From Bacteroidota bacterium (GTDB taxonomy: Bacteria > Bacteroidota > Bacteroidia > Bacteroidales > VadinHA17): DNA of 64,000 nucleotides. The stretch covers positions 62,001-126,000 of the forward strand of contig JAKPDL010000227.1 in assembly GCA_029552825.1 (NCBI GenBank). The letters run 5' to 3'. Under the pieces are notes generated by a model. It did no database searches. It was given only the letters and a program-made list of their open reading frames with translations, and had not been told where the DNA came from. A program made the translations under genes and the position numbers. Positions 18,035 to 26,828 of this stretch are shown here, piece after piece (the first letter of the stretch is position 1; every line of letters begins with the position of its first letter).

Positions 18035-18823
18035 TTATTTCAACTGGAAGTTAATAGGCACACTGTACCAAACATTGACAGGTTTACCACCCTGTTTTCC
18101 GGGTTTCCATGTAGGCAGCATTTTAATAACCCTGATAGCTTCATTATCAAGCGATGGGTCAACGCCTTTGATTATGGATACCTGATCCACTGTTCCCTTA
18201 TAGGTTACGCAGAATCTTACCACAACTCTTCCCTGTATATTGTTCTCTTTTGCAATTTCAGGGTATTCGATGTGGGAATAGATGAATTCCATAAGTGCCT
18301 GATCACCACCCGGGAAAGAAGGCATTTCTTCAACAACCACAAACACTTCTGTTGGAGCCTCTTCCTCCTTAACCTCTTCCTGAACTTCTTCCACTACTTC
18401 AACAAGTGAAACATCTTCGTCTTTAACTTCCACTCTTGCTTCGTCAGCGGTCATAAGCTGTTTTGCTTCCTCTGGTTTTACAGAGTCAACAACAACTGGT
18501 GCAACATATCTGGTTGTCTGAACGGCTTCCTCAGGTGGAGGTGATGGAGGTGGAGGAGGTGCTTCTATTTCGTTTTGAGGTTGATCAATATTTTCCATCT
18601 GAATTTCAACCTGCCTTTCAGCTCTTTTCTTATAGCTTTCCTGGGCTTTTGCATTTATGTATGGCCCTATAATCGCAGCGCTTGTCACAAAAACACCTAT
18701 AAGAAATCCTACTGTCAGATGTTTAACGTACTTTTTACGCAAAACATAAGCGCCATACTCCTTATTTCTATTCTCAAATACTATTTCATCAAAAGGAGGG
18801 GCCTTGATTTTTTCTTTTGCCAT
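18035..18823 (-). CDS. tonB: Energy transducer TonB
   Basis: Carries proton-motive energy from ExbB/ExbD to outer-membrane receptors. It has 262 residues: a cytosolic N-terminus, one membrane helix at about 37-54, a proline-rich stretch at 89-97, an acidic Glu/Val-rich periplasmic linker at about 115-160, and a C-terminal TonB domain. That domain contains FPGGDQALMEFI, YPEIAKENNIQGRVVVRF and LPTWKPGKQGGKPVNVWY, as in Bacteroidota TonB proteins. It is last in exbB-exbD-exbD-tonB, 25 bp after the second exbD. Confidence 0.95.
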   Translation of the reverse strand: MAKEKIKAPPFDEIVFENRNKEYGAYVLRKKYVKHLTVGFLIGVFVTSAAIIGPYINAKAQESYKKRAERQVEIQMENIDQPQNEIEAPPPPPSPPPEEAVQTTRYVAPVVVDSVKPEEAKQLMTADEARVEVKDEDVSLVEVVEEVQEEVKEEEAPTEVFVVVEEMPSFPGGDQALMEFIYSHIEYPEIAKENNIQGRVVVRFCVTYKGTVDQVSIIKGVDPSLDNEAIRVIKMLPTWKPGKQGGKPVNVWYSVPINFQLK

Positions 18824-18848
18824 ATTTCCTTTAATTTAAATGTTTCTT

Positions 18849-19517
18849 CTACTGAGCTGATCCGGGAGTGATGCCGAGTGTTTTCTCGACCATTTGCTCT
18901 TCGATCCAGTTAATATCGACAATTGCATAACGTGCTATACCTACTATAGACATTTCATCGAGAATATCGACGAAATTACCATAATTTGAGGTTTTGTACG
19001 CCTTAATCAGTACAATCGGACCAGTATCATCTTCTTTCTTCAACCGTGTAACAGCAGCTTCAATAGAATCTAAGGGCATTTTAATTTTACCGGAAATGAC
19101 ATCGTTGTTAAATTGTTCAATTTTCCGGAAAAGAGCCCTGTTTCTCTCAAGGAGAAGTGCGCGTATCCCTGTAGGACTAAAGTCGGTGACCTGAAGTGGC
19201 GGAGGATTCTTTGGATCGTCCACTGCTCCAGTATACCACAGCACTTTGTTCTCGGGACCAAGAATTACATTCAAGGTACGGCTTTTAGCAATTTTTGGAG
19301 CCTCTTCTTTTTCCTTCTCCTTTTTAATTTTTTCAGGAAGTACGATCTCCATTATTTTAGGCTTGCTAAAAGCAGTTGTAAGCATGAAAAACGTGATCAA
19401 AAGACACATGAGGTCAACCATTGGTGTCATATCGACACGCACTACGCCCCTACGGCCCGGTCGTCTTTTTTTACCGCCTTTTTTTCCGGTTTCTTGTGCA
19501 CCACCAATATCTGCCAT
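18849..19517 (-). CDS. exbD: ExbD/TolR-family protein (distal copy)
   Basis: A 222-residue inner-membrane subunit of the TonB motor. After a Lys/Arg/Gly-rich N-terminus comes the single helix VDMTPMVDLMCLLITFFML, whose aspartate is the proton-carrying residue of ExbD. The periplasmic part is longer than in E. coli ExbD (141 residues) and includes a Lys/Glu-rich stretch. It starts 12 bp after the previous exbD. Bacteroidota commonly have two non-identical ExbD proteins in one operon. Confidence 0.93.
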   Translation of the reverse strand: MADIGGAQETGKKGGKKRRPGRRGVVRVDMTPMVDLMCLLITFFMLTTAFSKPKIMEIVLPEKIKKEKEKEEAPKIAKSRTLNVILGPENKVLWYTGAVDDPKNPPPLQVTDFSPTGIRALLLERNRALFRKIEQFNNDVISGKIKMPLDSIEAAVTRLKKEDDTGPIVLIKAYKTSNYGNFVDILDEMSIVGIARYAIVDINWIEEQMVEKTLGITPGSAQ

Positions 19518-19529
19518 ATCACTTCTTAT

Positions 19530-20189
19530 TTATTTGTTTTCTGTGTCTTCAACTTTTACAGCTCTGAGGCTGGTAACCAGGTTAAACCTGTTAACGTTTT
19601 TATCCTGCAATATGTCGAGTATTCTTCTCACGGTCGGAAACTCAGTTCTTGCGTCACCTTTCAGACTTGCCATTACGGCAGGATTTATCTGTCTGGCACA
19701 TAGAACCCATACTTCCAATTGGTTGTTGAGCGAATCGTAAGGAATTCCTGTCTGAAGAGCCTCTCTTAAACTTGGATCTTCAGCGTTAAGAAACTCTTTC
19801 ATTTTTTCAATAGGAACGCCTATTGAAGTATTATACTTCTCGAATTTCCTCAGCTCTTCAGGTGTAAATTCAATATTAAAACGCTGGCCAACACACTCGA
19901 GAATTTTAGGTCTGAATTTAAGAAGTGTATCAGGACCATTGTCAATATTAAAGAATACACGATTATCGCTTGAAAAAACGATAGTCATGTTGTTAAAATC
20001 AGGTGTTGGTTTCTCTGATATTGAAAAAGGCGTATCAACAGGAGCCGGTTCCTGTGCCCTGAAAGTTCCTGTAAGCAGGAAAAAAATCAACAGGATTGAG
20101 AACAGGTCGACCATCGGCGTCATGTCGATAAAGGGCTGCTTTGTTGGTAATTTAATCTTTGGCATCTTTTTAATTTTTATTTTGACCAA
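19530..20189 (-). CDS. exbD: ExbD/TolR-family protein (proximal copy)
   Basis: A 219-residue second ExbD subunit. The membrane segment FIDMTPMVDLFSILLIFFLL keeps the key aspartate. The periplasmic part is distinct from the other copy and contains two cysteines, one in LECVGQR and one in VLCARQ. It lies 15 bp after exbB. Its difference from the downstream copy suggests the two form a heteromeric ExbD pair, which is inference. Confidence 0.93.
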   Translation of the reverse strand: MVKIKIKKMPKIKLPTKQPFIDMTPMVDLFSILLIFFLLTGTFRAQEPAPVDTPFSISEKPTPDFNNMTIVFSSDNRVFFNIDNGPDTLLKFRPKILECVGQRFNIEFTPEELRKFEKYNTSIGVPIEKMKEFLNAEDPSLREALQTGIPYDSLNNQLEVWVLCARQINPAVMASLKGDARTEFPTVRRILDILQDKNVNRFNLVTSLRAVKVEDTENK

Positions 20190-20204
20190 AAGATAAAACC
20201 CACC

Positions 20205-21020
20205 TTAGCTTTTCAATGATGCTGCAAACGTCTGTACCAGGCTGAAACCAGCTTCATCAATCTTGAAGGTGAAATTATCGATTTTGTTTGAGAAAAAGTT
20301 GTATGCAAAAAGTGCAAGAACTGAACCTGCGATACCGAACACTGTATTGATAAGTGCTTCCGATATACCTGTTGAAAGTGCAATTGCATCAGGAGCACCT
20401 GCACGTGCAAGCGCTGCGAAAGCACGAATCATACCAAGCACAGTTCCTGAAAGACCTATAAGAACTGTTCCTGGTGCAAGAGTTGCAAAGAAAACCATGT
20501 TTTTGCTCAGCATCGGCAGTTCAAGGGCAGTAGCTTCCTCAAAAGCTTTCTGAATTGAAAGAATCTTCTGATCTTTCATCAGGGTCTTGTCATTCTGCAG
20601 TTCACGCCAGCGGATAAGTCCAGCTTTCATAACATTTGCAAGTGAACCTTTCTGCCTGTCGCATTCTTCAATAGCTTCTTCTATTTTATCTTCAGCAAGA
20701 AGAGTCTGAAGTTTGCGGACAAAAACATTTAATCTGCCCCTGCCTTTTACTCTTGTAAGAGTAATCCATCTTTCAATTGCCATGATGATAACTACCATAA
20801 CGCAGGTCATCAGCAATGGGACTATAAAACCACCCTTATAAATAATACCGAGGTAGTTGCCCGCAAGTGGTTGCCCTTCAGGATTTCCACCTTCAAAGTT
20901 GGCAGGATTACCCATTACCTGTATGTACAAATAAACCGATAATAAGAATGCTATCAAAATAGCACTTGTTGCAAATATGCTCTGCAACACATCCTTAAAT
21001 GAACTTCCTTGTTTACTCAT
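20205..21020 (-). CDS. exbB: MotA/TolQ/ExbB proton channel family protein
   Basis: A 271-residue inner-membrane channel subunit, first gene of the motor operon. There is a hydrophobic segment near 15-35, a second near 62-85 (IVPLLMTCVMVVIIMAIERW), a cytosolic helical region, and two C-terminal helices. The family core is visible as LAPGTVLIGLSGTVLGMIRAF and GISEALINTVFGIAGSVLALF. A promoter with both -33 and -7 elements lies at 21080-21110. The extra N-terminal helix is usual for Bacteroidota ExbB. Confidence 0.94.
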   Translation of the reverse strand: MSKQGSSFKDVLQSIFATSAILIAFLLSVYLYIQVMGNPANFEGGNPEGQPLAGNYLGIIYKGGFIVPLLMTCVMVVIIMAIERWITLTRVKGRGRLNVFVRKLQTLLAEDKIEEAIEECDRQKGSLANVMKAGLIRWRELQNDKTLMKDQKILSIQKAFEEATALELPMLSKNMVFFATLAPGTVLIGLSGTVLGMIRAFAALARAGAPDAIALSTGISEALINTVFGIAGSVLALFAYNFFSNKIDNFTFKIDEAGFSLVQTFAASLKS

Positions 21021-21079
21021 TTTTTCAATCTGTTTTTAGTTAAATTTAATTTTATCAGGTTTTTAAATTTTATGATTCG

Positions 21080-21110
21080 CAAATATATACTATAATTGAT
21101 AAATTCCAAA
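21080..21110 (-). promoter_or_regulatory. Promoter of exbB-exbD-exbD-tonB
   Basis: On the minus strand TTTG (21107-21110) and TATATTTG (21080-21087) are separated by 19 bp, matching the Bacteroidota -33/-7 consensus. The -7 box ends 59 bp before the exbB start. The rest of the 190-bp gap to the TPR gene is AT-rich. Confidence 0.7.
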
Positions 21111-21210
21111 AATGAACTTAAAAATGTTTTTATAAATTTTATAATTTTTCTTTGATCTTATTATCACGTTAACTTATTATTACAGTCACTTGTTAAATAA
21201 TATTAAATTA

Positions 21211-23463
21211 TTATTGTTCAAGAGTAATAGTTAGCGGTTTTAAAGGTCTCACTATTGGTATCTCCTTTGGCTGGAAGCCCGGAGCTGAGACTATCAATGC
21301 TTCAGAAGCCTGCGGTATTTCAAATTTGAATTCACCTTTAGTATTTGTGTAAGTTTCGGCCGCAGTATCTTTAACTCTTACTGAAGCATTTGCAATTGGT
21401 TGTCCTGATGCAGTTTTAACTATTCCCTTAAGCTCGTTCGGATTAATACCTTTCTTTACCTGAGCCTCGTAATCCTGAGTCCATTTCAGTAAACTCTTTG
21501 CCTGCTCATTACTGGAGTCGTAAGCCAAAATTTGCTTATAATAATCCTGCGCATGGCTCAGGAATGGAAGTTTGCCTTCAATTGTCTTTTCATTTATGGC
21601 AAGATCTACTTCAATGCTTGCAAGCCCCAGATATCCCTTAGTTTTATTGTCGTTATTATTTGAATTCAGGTTGATCATCCTGTTATAATAATCCCTCGCT
21701 TTCTGGTAATTGCCGTTTGATTTATAGTAATATGCAAGATATCCAAACGCTTCAATCATTTCCGCTTCATTTTTAAGCGAGTCTGAAGCAGCTACCTGTA
21801 TAACTTTTTCAAACTTGGGTTTTGCCAATCCTTCTTTTGGCTCTTTCTCCATTTTTGAATATGTTCTTGCGATATACAGGTGAGCTTGCAGGTAATCAGG
21901 CTGAATTTTTGTAACTATGCTGAATATCGAATCAGCTGATTTATAATTTTCAGCCACATAAAATGCTCTTCCAACTCTCATATAATCATTTACATCGTTC
22001 TTACCTAGCTGTATAAGCTTTGCCCACATCCTTGCAGCATCTTCATACTTTCTAAAATCATAATAATTTATTGCTATTTCATTAATAAGTGCAATATCTT
22101 CAGGATCATATGAAAGTGCTTTATTGTAAGCATCAAATGCTCTGTCAATTTCTTTTTCAGCATTTGATATCTGTCGGTTTATTCTTGTCATCTGGGCATT
22201 AAGAGTGTCTACCAGTGGCTTCATTTTTGCCTTCTCAGCAGCTGAGGCAGCATTATACCTGCTCCTCTCTTTATCAAGCTGGGTTTTGAGTCTCTCACTT
22301 TCTTTAATTAGATTCTGGTAATTAGCATTTTTCTTTAATAGAATTTTTGCAAGATAAGTATAATCCCTTTTTATTATCAGCTCTGGAGAAACCTTTTCAA
22401 ATAAGGTTTCCATATATTTAAGAGCTTTATCATAATCAGGATTCTTGTTTTCATAGCACGAATAGGCTGCCAGACGGTTAAGATAAGCTTTTGACTGATC
22501 AACAGCAAAAATCTCATCCACATTCTTTATTACCTGATCGTATTCACCGGCAAAATATAGAGATCTTACATAACTGATTTTTGCAGGTATATTACCTTTA
22601 GTTAGCTCAAGATATTTTTCATAGTATTGCTTTGCCTGATCATACCTTCTTGCCATTGAATAAAGAGAGCCAAGTTCCCTGTAGGCAGGAGCATAATTTG
22701 GATCAAGGTTAATAGCGTTTTCAAAATATGGAATGGCTGCCTGAAGATTCTTTGCCCGTACATAAATACTTCCGATTTTCATATTGGCAGTAGGGGAGGT
22801 GGGATCATAATCCTGAGCGAGATTATAATTTTTCACAGCATTTGAGCCATCATTTACAAGATTATAAATATCACCTGCAATAATATATATTTCCGGATTT
22901 TTGTAATCTATTCTAAGCGCTTCCCTAATAAGTGGCAAAGCTTTTGAAGTGTCAACCTGGAATTTTACATTAATATATGATTCAGCCATTTTAGCAAGCG
23001 TTAGAGCATAATCCTTTGCAGGTGGCTGCAGCTTTTTAATGTTTTTATTAGGAATTAGGAGACTTCTGGCTTTAGCCCTCATCTCATCGGCCGTTTTATT
23101 GTCTCCCATATAAAATGCTACTTTGGCCAGACCTACATAGTTCAAAGGAAAATTTGGGTTTGCACTCACTCCTTTTTCAAAAAGAGCTTTTGCTTCTTTC
23201 ATGTATGCAGGAAGTGAGTTGGAGATAGTGTCAGAGAAATAATCATATATCCAGTTTTCTCCATAATAAAAATAGTACCTGCTATTATTTGGCTCATTCT
23301 GAATCAATTGTTTAAAAACTTCCTGAGCCCGGTCATAGGCTTCACTTTTTGTGTAATGAATTGCCGTATTTAAATCCTGACTGTAAAGACTTGAAATACT
23401 TGTGAATATCAGTCCTATGACGCTAATAATTAAAATTTTTCTTGTCCACATTTTCTTTTTCAT
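21211..23463 (-). CDS. TPR protein with C-terminal carboxypeptidase-regulatory-like domain
   Basis: A 750-residue exported protein. The N-terminal hydrophobic stretch ends near SSLYSQ. Residues about 30-670 hold many TPR units, interrupted by a coiled-coil-like Lys/Glu/Arg-rich region at about 390-440. The C-terminal 70 residues (GIVKTASGQPIANASVRV onward) look like a CarboxypepD_reg beta-sandwich. It lies 34 bp after the pstS-like gene and just ahead of exbB, an association I recall from other Bacteroidota. It may act in the periplasm with the TonB system, but no specific function is established. Confidence 0.82.
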   Translation of the reverse strand: MKKKMWTRKILIISVIGLIFTSISSLYSQDLNTAIHYTKSEAYDRAQEVFKQLIQNEPNNSRYYFYYGENWIYDYFSDTISNSLPAYMKEAKALFEKGVSANPNFPLNYVGLAKVAFYMGDNKTADEMRAKARSLLIPNKNIKKLQPPAKDYALTLAKMAESYINVKFQVDTSKALPLIREALRIDYKNPEIYIIAGDIYNLVNDGSNAVKNYNLAQDYDPTSPTANMKIGSIYVRAKNLQAAIPYFENAINLDPNYAPAYRELGSLYSMARRYDQAKQYYEKYLELTKGNIPAKISYVRSLYFAGEYDQVIKNVDEIFAVDQSKAYLNRLAAYSCYENKNPDYDKALKYMETLFEKVSPELIIKRDYTYLAKILLKKNANYQNLIKESERLKTQLDKERSRYNAASAAEKAKMKPLVDTLNAQMTRINRQISNAEKEIDRAFDAYNKALSYDPEDIALINEIAINYYDFRKYEDAARMWAKLIQLGKNDVNDYMRVGRAFYVAENYKSADSIFSIVTKIQPDYLQAHLYIARTYSKMEKEPKEGLAKPKFEKVIQVAASDSLKNEAEMIEAFGYLAYYYKSNGNYQKARDYYNRMINLNSNNNDNKTKGYLGLASIEVDLAINEKTIEGKLPFLSHAQDYYKQILAYDSSNEQAKSLLKWTQDYEAQVKKGINPNELKGIVKTASGQPIANASVRVKDTAAETYTNTKGEFKFEIPQASEALIVSAPGFQPKEIPIVRPLKPLTITLEQ

Positions 23464-23497
23464 TTCGTTTGGTTTTATTATTTATACTTTATTTTAT

Positions 23498-24454
23498 TTA
23501 TTGTGTCTTTATTTGCACCAGTCTTATTGGCATGGTAGCAGGTACCAGACCTGATTTCAGGACAATCCTTTGTCCCTGCTCAGCACATGCCCAGCTGATA
23601 AAACCGGAGCCAAGCCCCAGATGAGATTCTCTTTTTATAAGGTAAATTTCCCTGGTAAAGGGATAGGATTTATCATAGATCGACCCCTGATAAGGACGAT
23701 AATAAGTGCCTTTTTCAAAAAATGGATGGGAAATAGCCGCTACTTTTATTTTGTTGATAAAACTCATACTTAATGAATCATCAGGGTCACTTATCCAGTT
23801 TACACTTACAATACCAAGAGCATTTTTGTTTTTTTCAACATAATCAATTACCTCCGGATTTGAGTTTACTGCGTAAAAATTTGAAGGCAAAGGATCATAG
23901 TAATCAAACTTTTCCCTGAAGTACCTGATGTTTCCCGATTTTGCATTATCAAAAATGACGTAGATATTCCCCAGCGGGGATTTATTGTTTATTTCTTTCC
24001 AGCTTTTGATTTTGCCCGTAAAGATATTCTTCACATCTTCATACTCCAGAAGGGAGTCAGGATTCGCTTTGTTAAGTATTATGGCTATTCCATCATATGC
24101 AAAAGTGGTTGTTCGTGCAATTATAAGAGAATCACGTAGATATTTGATCTGATCATCTGTGAGTTTTCTGCTGGTTACCATTACCTTTCCGGAATCTCTC
24201 AGGAATTCATTAATTACATCTACTTCTGGTTTATATGATGGAATAATTGTTGCATTTCTGTACAATTCTGTAAATACTGCTATTTCTGCTTCAAGCAGAG
24301 GTTTAAAAGAATCATCAACAAGTATTTTCAGATGCCCACTGGTGGGTGTATCAGTGGGATATGATTTATTGCTTCCTCCAATACATGAATGCAAGGAAAT
24401 AAGTAAAACTGGTACTATAAAGATTCTGAATATTATTTCAGAATTATGATTCAT
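23498..24454 (-). CDS. PstS-like substrate-binding lipoprotein
   Basis: A 318-residue protein resembling phosphate ABC-transporter binding proteins: ILVDDSFKPLLEAEIAVF at the start of the mature domain, YDGIAIILNK, and VKNIFTGKIKSWKEI. I chose the ATG at 24454, which places a lipobox (ISLHSC) at residues 15-20; the in-frame ATG at 24529 would add 25 residues ahead of it. No pstABC genes are nearby; it precedes the TPR and exbB-tonB genes. It may bind phosphate or another ligand for TonB-linked uptake. Ligand unproven. Confidence 0.82.
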   Translation of the reverse strand: MNHNSEIIFRIFIVPVLLISLHSCIGGSNKSYPTDTPTSGHLKILVDDSFKPLLEAEIAVFTELYRNATIIPSYKPEVDVINEFLRDSGKVMVTSRKLTDDQIKYLRDSLIIARTTTFAYDGIAIILNKANPDSLLEYEDVKNIFTGKIKSWKEINNKSPLGNIYVIFDNAKSGNIRYFREKFDYYDPLPSNFYAVNSNPEVIDYVEKNKNALGIVSVNWISDPDDSLSMSFINKIKVAAISHPFFEKGTYYRPYQGSIYDKSYPFTREIYLIKRESHLGLGSGFISWACAEQGQRIVLKSGLVPATMPIRLVQIKTQ

Positions 24455-24623
24455 AAAAGCTTTATAATGTGGTTTTATTAAATGGCATGCAATAATAATA
24501 AAATTTTGAATATATGAAACTATCTTCATGGCTTTCTGTTTTAAATTTTAAGTAACTCTGTTTTCATAATAAGCAAAGAGCATGCCATATCCAATTAAAT
24601 GAATTAATCTTCAACAGAATTAC

Positions 24624-24875
24624 TTAAAAGTAATCTTCTCTCTCATTATTTCTTCTGCCTTTTCCAAAAAAAGCTTCCTTTATTTTCAAATAGGAGACAT
24701 ATCCTCTATACAAACTGAAAATAAGAAAAGATATTCCGACGATATTCCTGATCAAACTGTCTATATAATATAAACTCTTAGCATATATGAAAAAAATTCC
24801 CACAATAATGTAAAAAAAAGTCATAAATATGCCAAAAATGGCACTAATCTGATCCATTATTTTCCTTTGTTTCAT
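24624..24875 (-). CDS. Small two-helix membrane protein, unknown function
   Basis: An 83-residue frame encoding two hydrophobic helices, about 10-31 and 38-60, then a basic tail rich in Lys/Arg ending in EREDYF. It lies 68 bp after the queA-like gene on the same strand. I do not recognise the family. The clear helix-loop-helix pattern and lack of any overlapping gene make it likely real. An internal Met at residue 7 (24857) is an alternative start. Confidence 0.6.
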   Translation of the reverse strand: MKQRKIMDQISAIFGIFMTFFYIIVGIFFIYAKSLYYIDSLIRNIVGISFLIFSLYRGYVSYLKIKEAFFGKGRRNNEREDYF

Positions 24876-24943
24876 TCCTGAAAATTTTGGCGAGCAAGTA
24901 AATAAAAATCATATTAAAAACAAATAAAATTACTAATTAATTA

Positions 24944-26197
24944 TCAAAAGATTACATCTTTTCTGAATAACAGTGAGGCGTCTCCGTAACTAAGAAATCT
25001 GTAATTGTTTCCCAATGCATATTCATAAATTTTCTTCCAGTCAGACCCTGTAAATGCAGCCACCAGCATCAGCAGTGTGCTTTTGGGTAAATGAAAGTTG
25101 GTCAGTAGAATATCAGAAAACATAAATTTATAACCAGGAAAAATAAAAAGTTTTGTTAATGCTGATAATCTTCCGGTTTTGTTTTTTTCCATCCATTCCA
25201 GTAAAACTTCCAGTGATTCTTCTGGTTTTAATTTACATTTCAATAAATAAGGGTCCCACTGGTCTATATAAAGTGAGTCAGGATCTGTATCAGGCTTCAT
25301 CTTTAACTTTATACCTGCCCAGTAAAGACTTTCCAGAACCCTAAGAGAAGTAGTTCCCACAGACACAATTGGACCTTTATTACTTAACAGATGGATAATA
25401 ATCTCTTTTTCAACAAAAAACAATTCCGAGTGCATCTCATGACCCTGAATGCTTTTTGATTTTACCGGTCTGAATGTACCTGCACTCACATGAAGTGTTA
25501 CATTAAGTTGACGTATGCCTTTTGAATTCAGCTTTTCCAGAACTCTATCCGTGAAATGCAATCCAGCAGTAGGAGCTGCTACCGAGCCATCCACAGATGA
25601 ATATATTGTCTGATACCATTTCCTGTCAGATGGTTCGTCAGGCCTTATTATATAAGGAGGAAGAGGTACGTGACCTGCCGAATCAATAAATTCTTTGAAT
25701 GTAAAGTTCCCGGAATCCCATGTAAATCTTACTATCCATGTGTTATCCTCTCCAGGATATAATTTTTCGGCCCAAACAATATAACTATCTCCGGCAGTTT
25801 TATATTGACATTTTATTTTACCTTGTTTCCATTTTTTAAGATTCCCTATTATACATTTCCACTCTGTTTCTCCTTTCGATTCCATTGCAGCGGAAAAATC
25901 GGCAGGCATAACAGGCTCAAGGCAGAAAATTTCAATAATTGAACCTGTTTGTTTCTCGAAAAAAAGCCTTGCTTTTATAACTCGTGAGTTATTAAATATC
26001 ATCACGCTACCTGAGGGTATCTCTTTATCAATATCTGAAAAAACTGTTTCCGAAATAAAGCCGTTTTTATAAATAAGTAACTTTGATTTGTCCCTTTCGG
26101 GCAAAGGATATTGTGCAATACGGTTCTGTGGAAGATCGTACTTAAAGTTTTCAATATCGATATCCGGTAAACCTCTCCGTTTTCGTTCCCCTGTCAC
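24944..26197 (-). CDS. queA: QueA-like S-adenosylmethionine:tRNA ribosyltransferase-isomerase
   Basis: Predicted to transfer and isomerise the ribose of SAM onto 7-aminomethyl-deazaguanine in tRNA, forming epoxyqueuosine. QueA features are FKYDLPQNRIAQYPLPERDKS, MIFNNSRVIKARL, GSVAAPTAGLHFT, LHVSAGTFRPV and TNFHLPKSTLLMLV. I start it at the GTG at 26197 (417 residues): the family begins about 10 residues before the DLP motif, and the 36 residues added by the ATG at 26305 are hydrophobic and unlike QueA. It resembles the longer, divergent Bacteroidota QueA paralogue more than the 350-residue canonical enzyme, so activity is less certain than the fold. Confidence 0.85.
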   Translation of the reverse strand: MTGERKRRGLPDIDIENFKYDLPQNRIAQYPLPERDKSKLLIYKNGFISETVFSDIDKEIPSGSVMIFNNSRVIKARLFFEKQTGSIIEIFCLEPVMPADFSAAMESKGETEWKCIIGNLKKWKQGKIKCQYKTAGDSYIVWAEKLYPGEDNTWIVRFTWDSGNFTFKEFIDSAGHVPLPPYIIRPDEPSDRKWYQTIYSSVDGSVAAPTAGLHFTDRVLEKLNSKGIRQLNVTLHVSAGTFRPVKSKSIQGHEMHSELFFVEKEIIIHLLSNKGPIVSVGTTSLRVLESLYWAGIKLKMKPDTDPDSLYIDQWDPYLLKCKLKPEESLEVLLEWMEKNKTGRLSALTKLFIFPGYKFMFSDILLTNFHLPKSTLLMLVAAFTGSDWKKIYEYALGNNYRFLSYGDASLLFRKDVIF

Positions 26198-26365
26198 TGC
26201 TTTTTTTAAAAGTGGCGTAAAGTTATAAATTTTTATCGGTAGCAATTTTGTTATTATTAACAAGAAGAAAGTCTTATTAAATAATATTGGATTTGGAATG
26301 AACATAACAGGTTGATAATGAATTATTTATTTAATAATAAAACTTTACTCTCTTCAAGAATAATG

Positions 26366-26396
26366 TTGTAAAACAGGCATATTTTTATTAATTTTG
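26366..26396 (+). promoter_or_regulatory. Promoter of rnpB
   Basis: TTG (26366-26368) and TAATTTTG (26389-26396) are separated by 20 bp, matching the Bacteroidota consensus. The expected start falls about 5-7 nt downstream, where the P1 helix of the RNA begins at 26401-26402. Confidence 0.75.
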
Positions 26397-26400
26397 CAAC

Positions 26401-26776
26401 TGCAGCAGGCCGTTCCATCGTTCCGCCGACAGGCGGAAAGGAAAGTCCGGGCAACACAGAGCACCATACTTCCTAACCGGAAGATACCCGTGAGGGTATA
26501 GAAGTGCAACAGAAAATAACCGTCCCGACCCTGTCGGGATAAGGGTGAAAAGGTGAGGTAAGAGCTCACCGGTTCCTGTGGTGACACAGGAAGCCGTGCA
26601 CCTTATGGGTTGAAAGACCATGTATACCGGCGCCTGAGGACTGCTCGTCCGATGCCGGGGGGTAGGTCGTATGATCCCGCCAGCAATGACGGGACCAGAT
26701 AGATGATGGAAAGGGATTCCGGGCTCTCGAGTAGAAGAAAGAATCCCTACAGAACCCGGCTTACAGGCCAGCTGCA
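26401..26776 (+). ncRNA. rnpB: RNase P RNA (bacterial class A)
   Basis: About 376 nt. The ends pair to form P1: TGCAGC at 26401-26406 with GCTGCA at 26771-26776, extended by GGCC pairing. The universally conserved 5' core GGAAAGTCCGGGC lies at about 26440-26452. The central region holds AAGGGTGAAAAGGTGAGGTA with GGTAAGAGCTCACC (P8-P9 and J11/12). The 3' core ACAGAACCCGGCTTAC is at about 26750-26765. It is the catalytic RNA that removes tRNA 5' leaders. The promoter upstream and hairpin downstream agree with these ends. Long antisense reading frames across it are not genes. Confidence 0.96.
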
Positions 26777-26777
26777 T

Positions 26778-26814
26778 AAACAACAAAAGGGAGAATTCTC
26801 CCTTTTGGTTGTTT
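26778..26814 (+). terminator. Terminator of rnpB
   Basis: An 18/19-nt hairpin with one bulged base (26778-26795 with 26796-26814), starting 2 nt after the RNase P RNA. The stem contains AAAGGGAGAA paired with TTCTCCCTTT and ends in a T-containing stretch. It lies just before the convergent lolA-like stop, so it may serve both strands. Confidence 0.8.
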
Positions 26815-26828
26815 ACCCGGAAATAAAT

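Noticed and set aside
17975-18409. A 144-residue plus-strand frame after ltaE
   Set aside because: It lies over the terminator and the 3' half of tonB on the opposite strand; TonB is well supported and the frame resembles nothing.
19113-19740. Overlapping plus-strand frames of 164-196 residues
   Set aside because: Antisense to the two exbD genes, whose motifs are clear.
26388-26786. A 132-residue minus-strand reading frame (and another at 26354-26587) with protein-like length
   Set aside because: It is the antisense of the RNase P RNA, whose conserved cores and P1 pairing are clear on the plus strand; such frames are common spurious calls.
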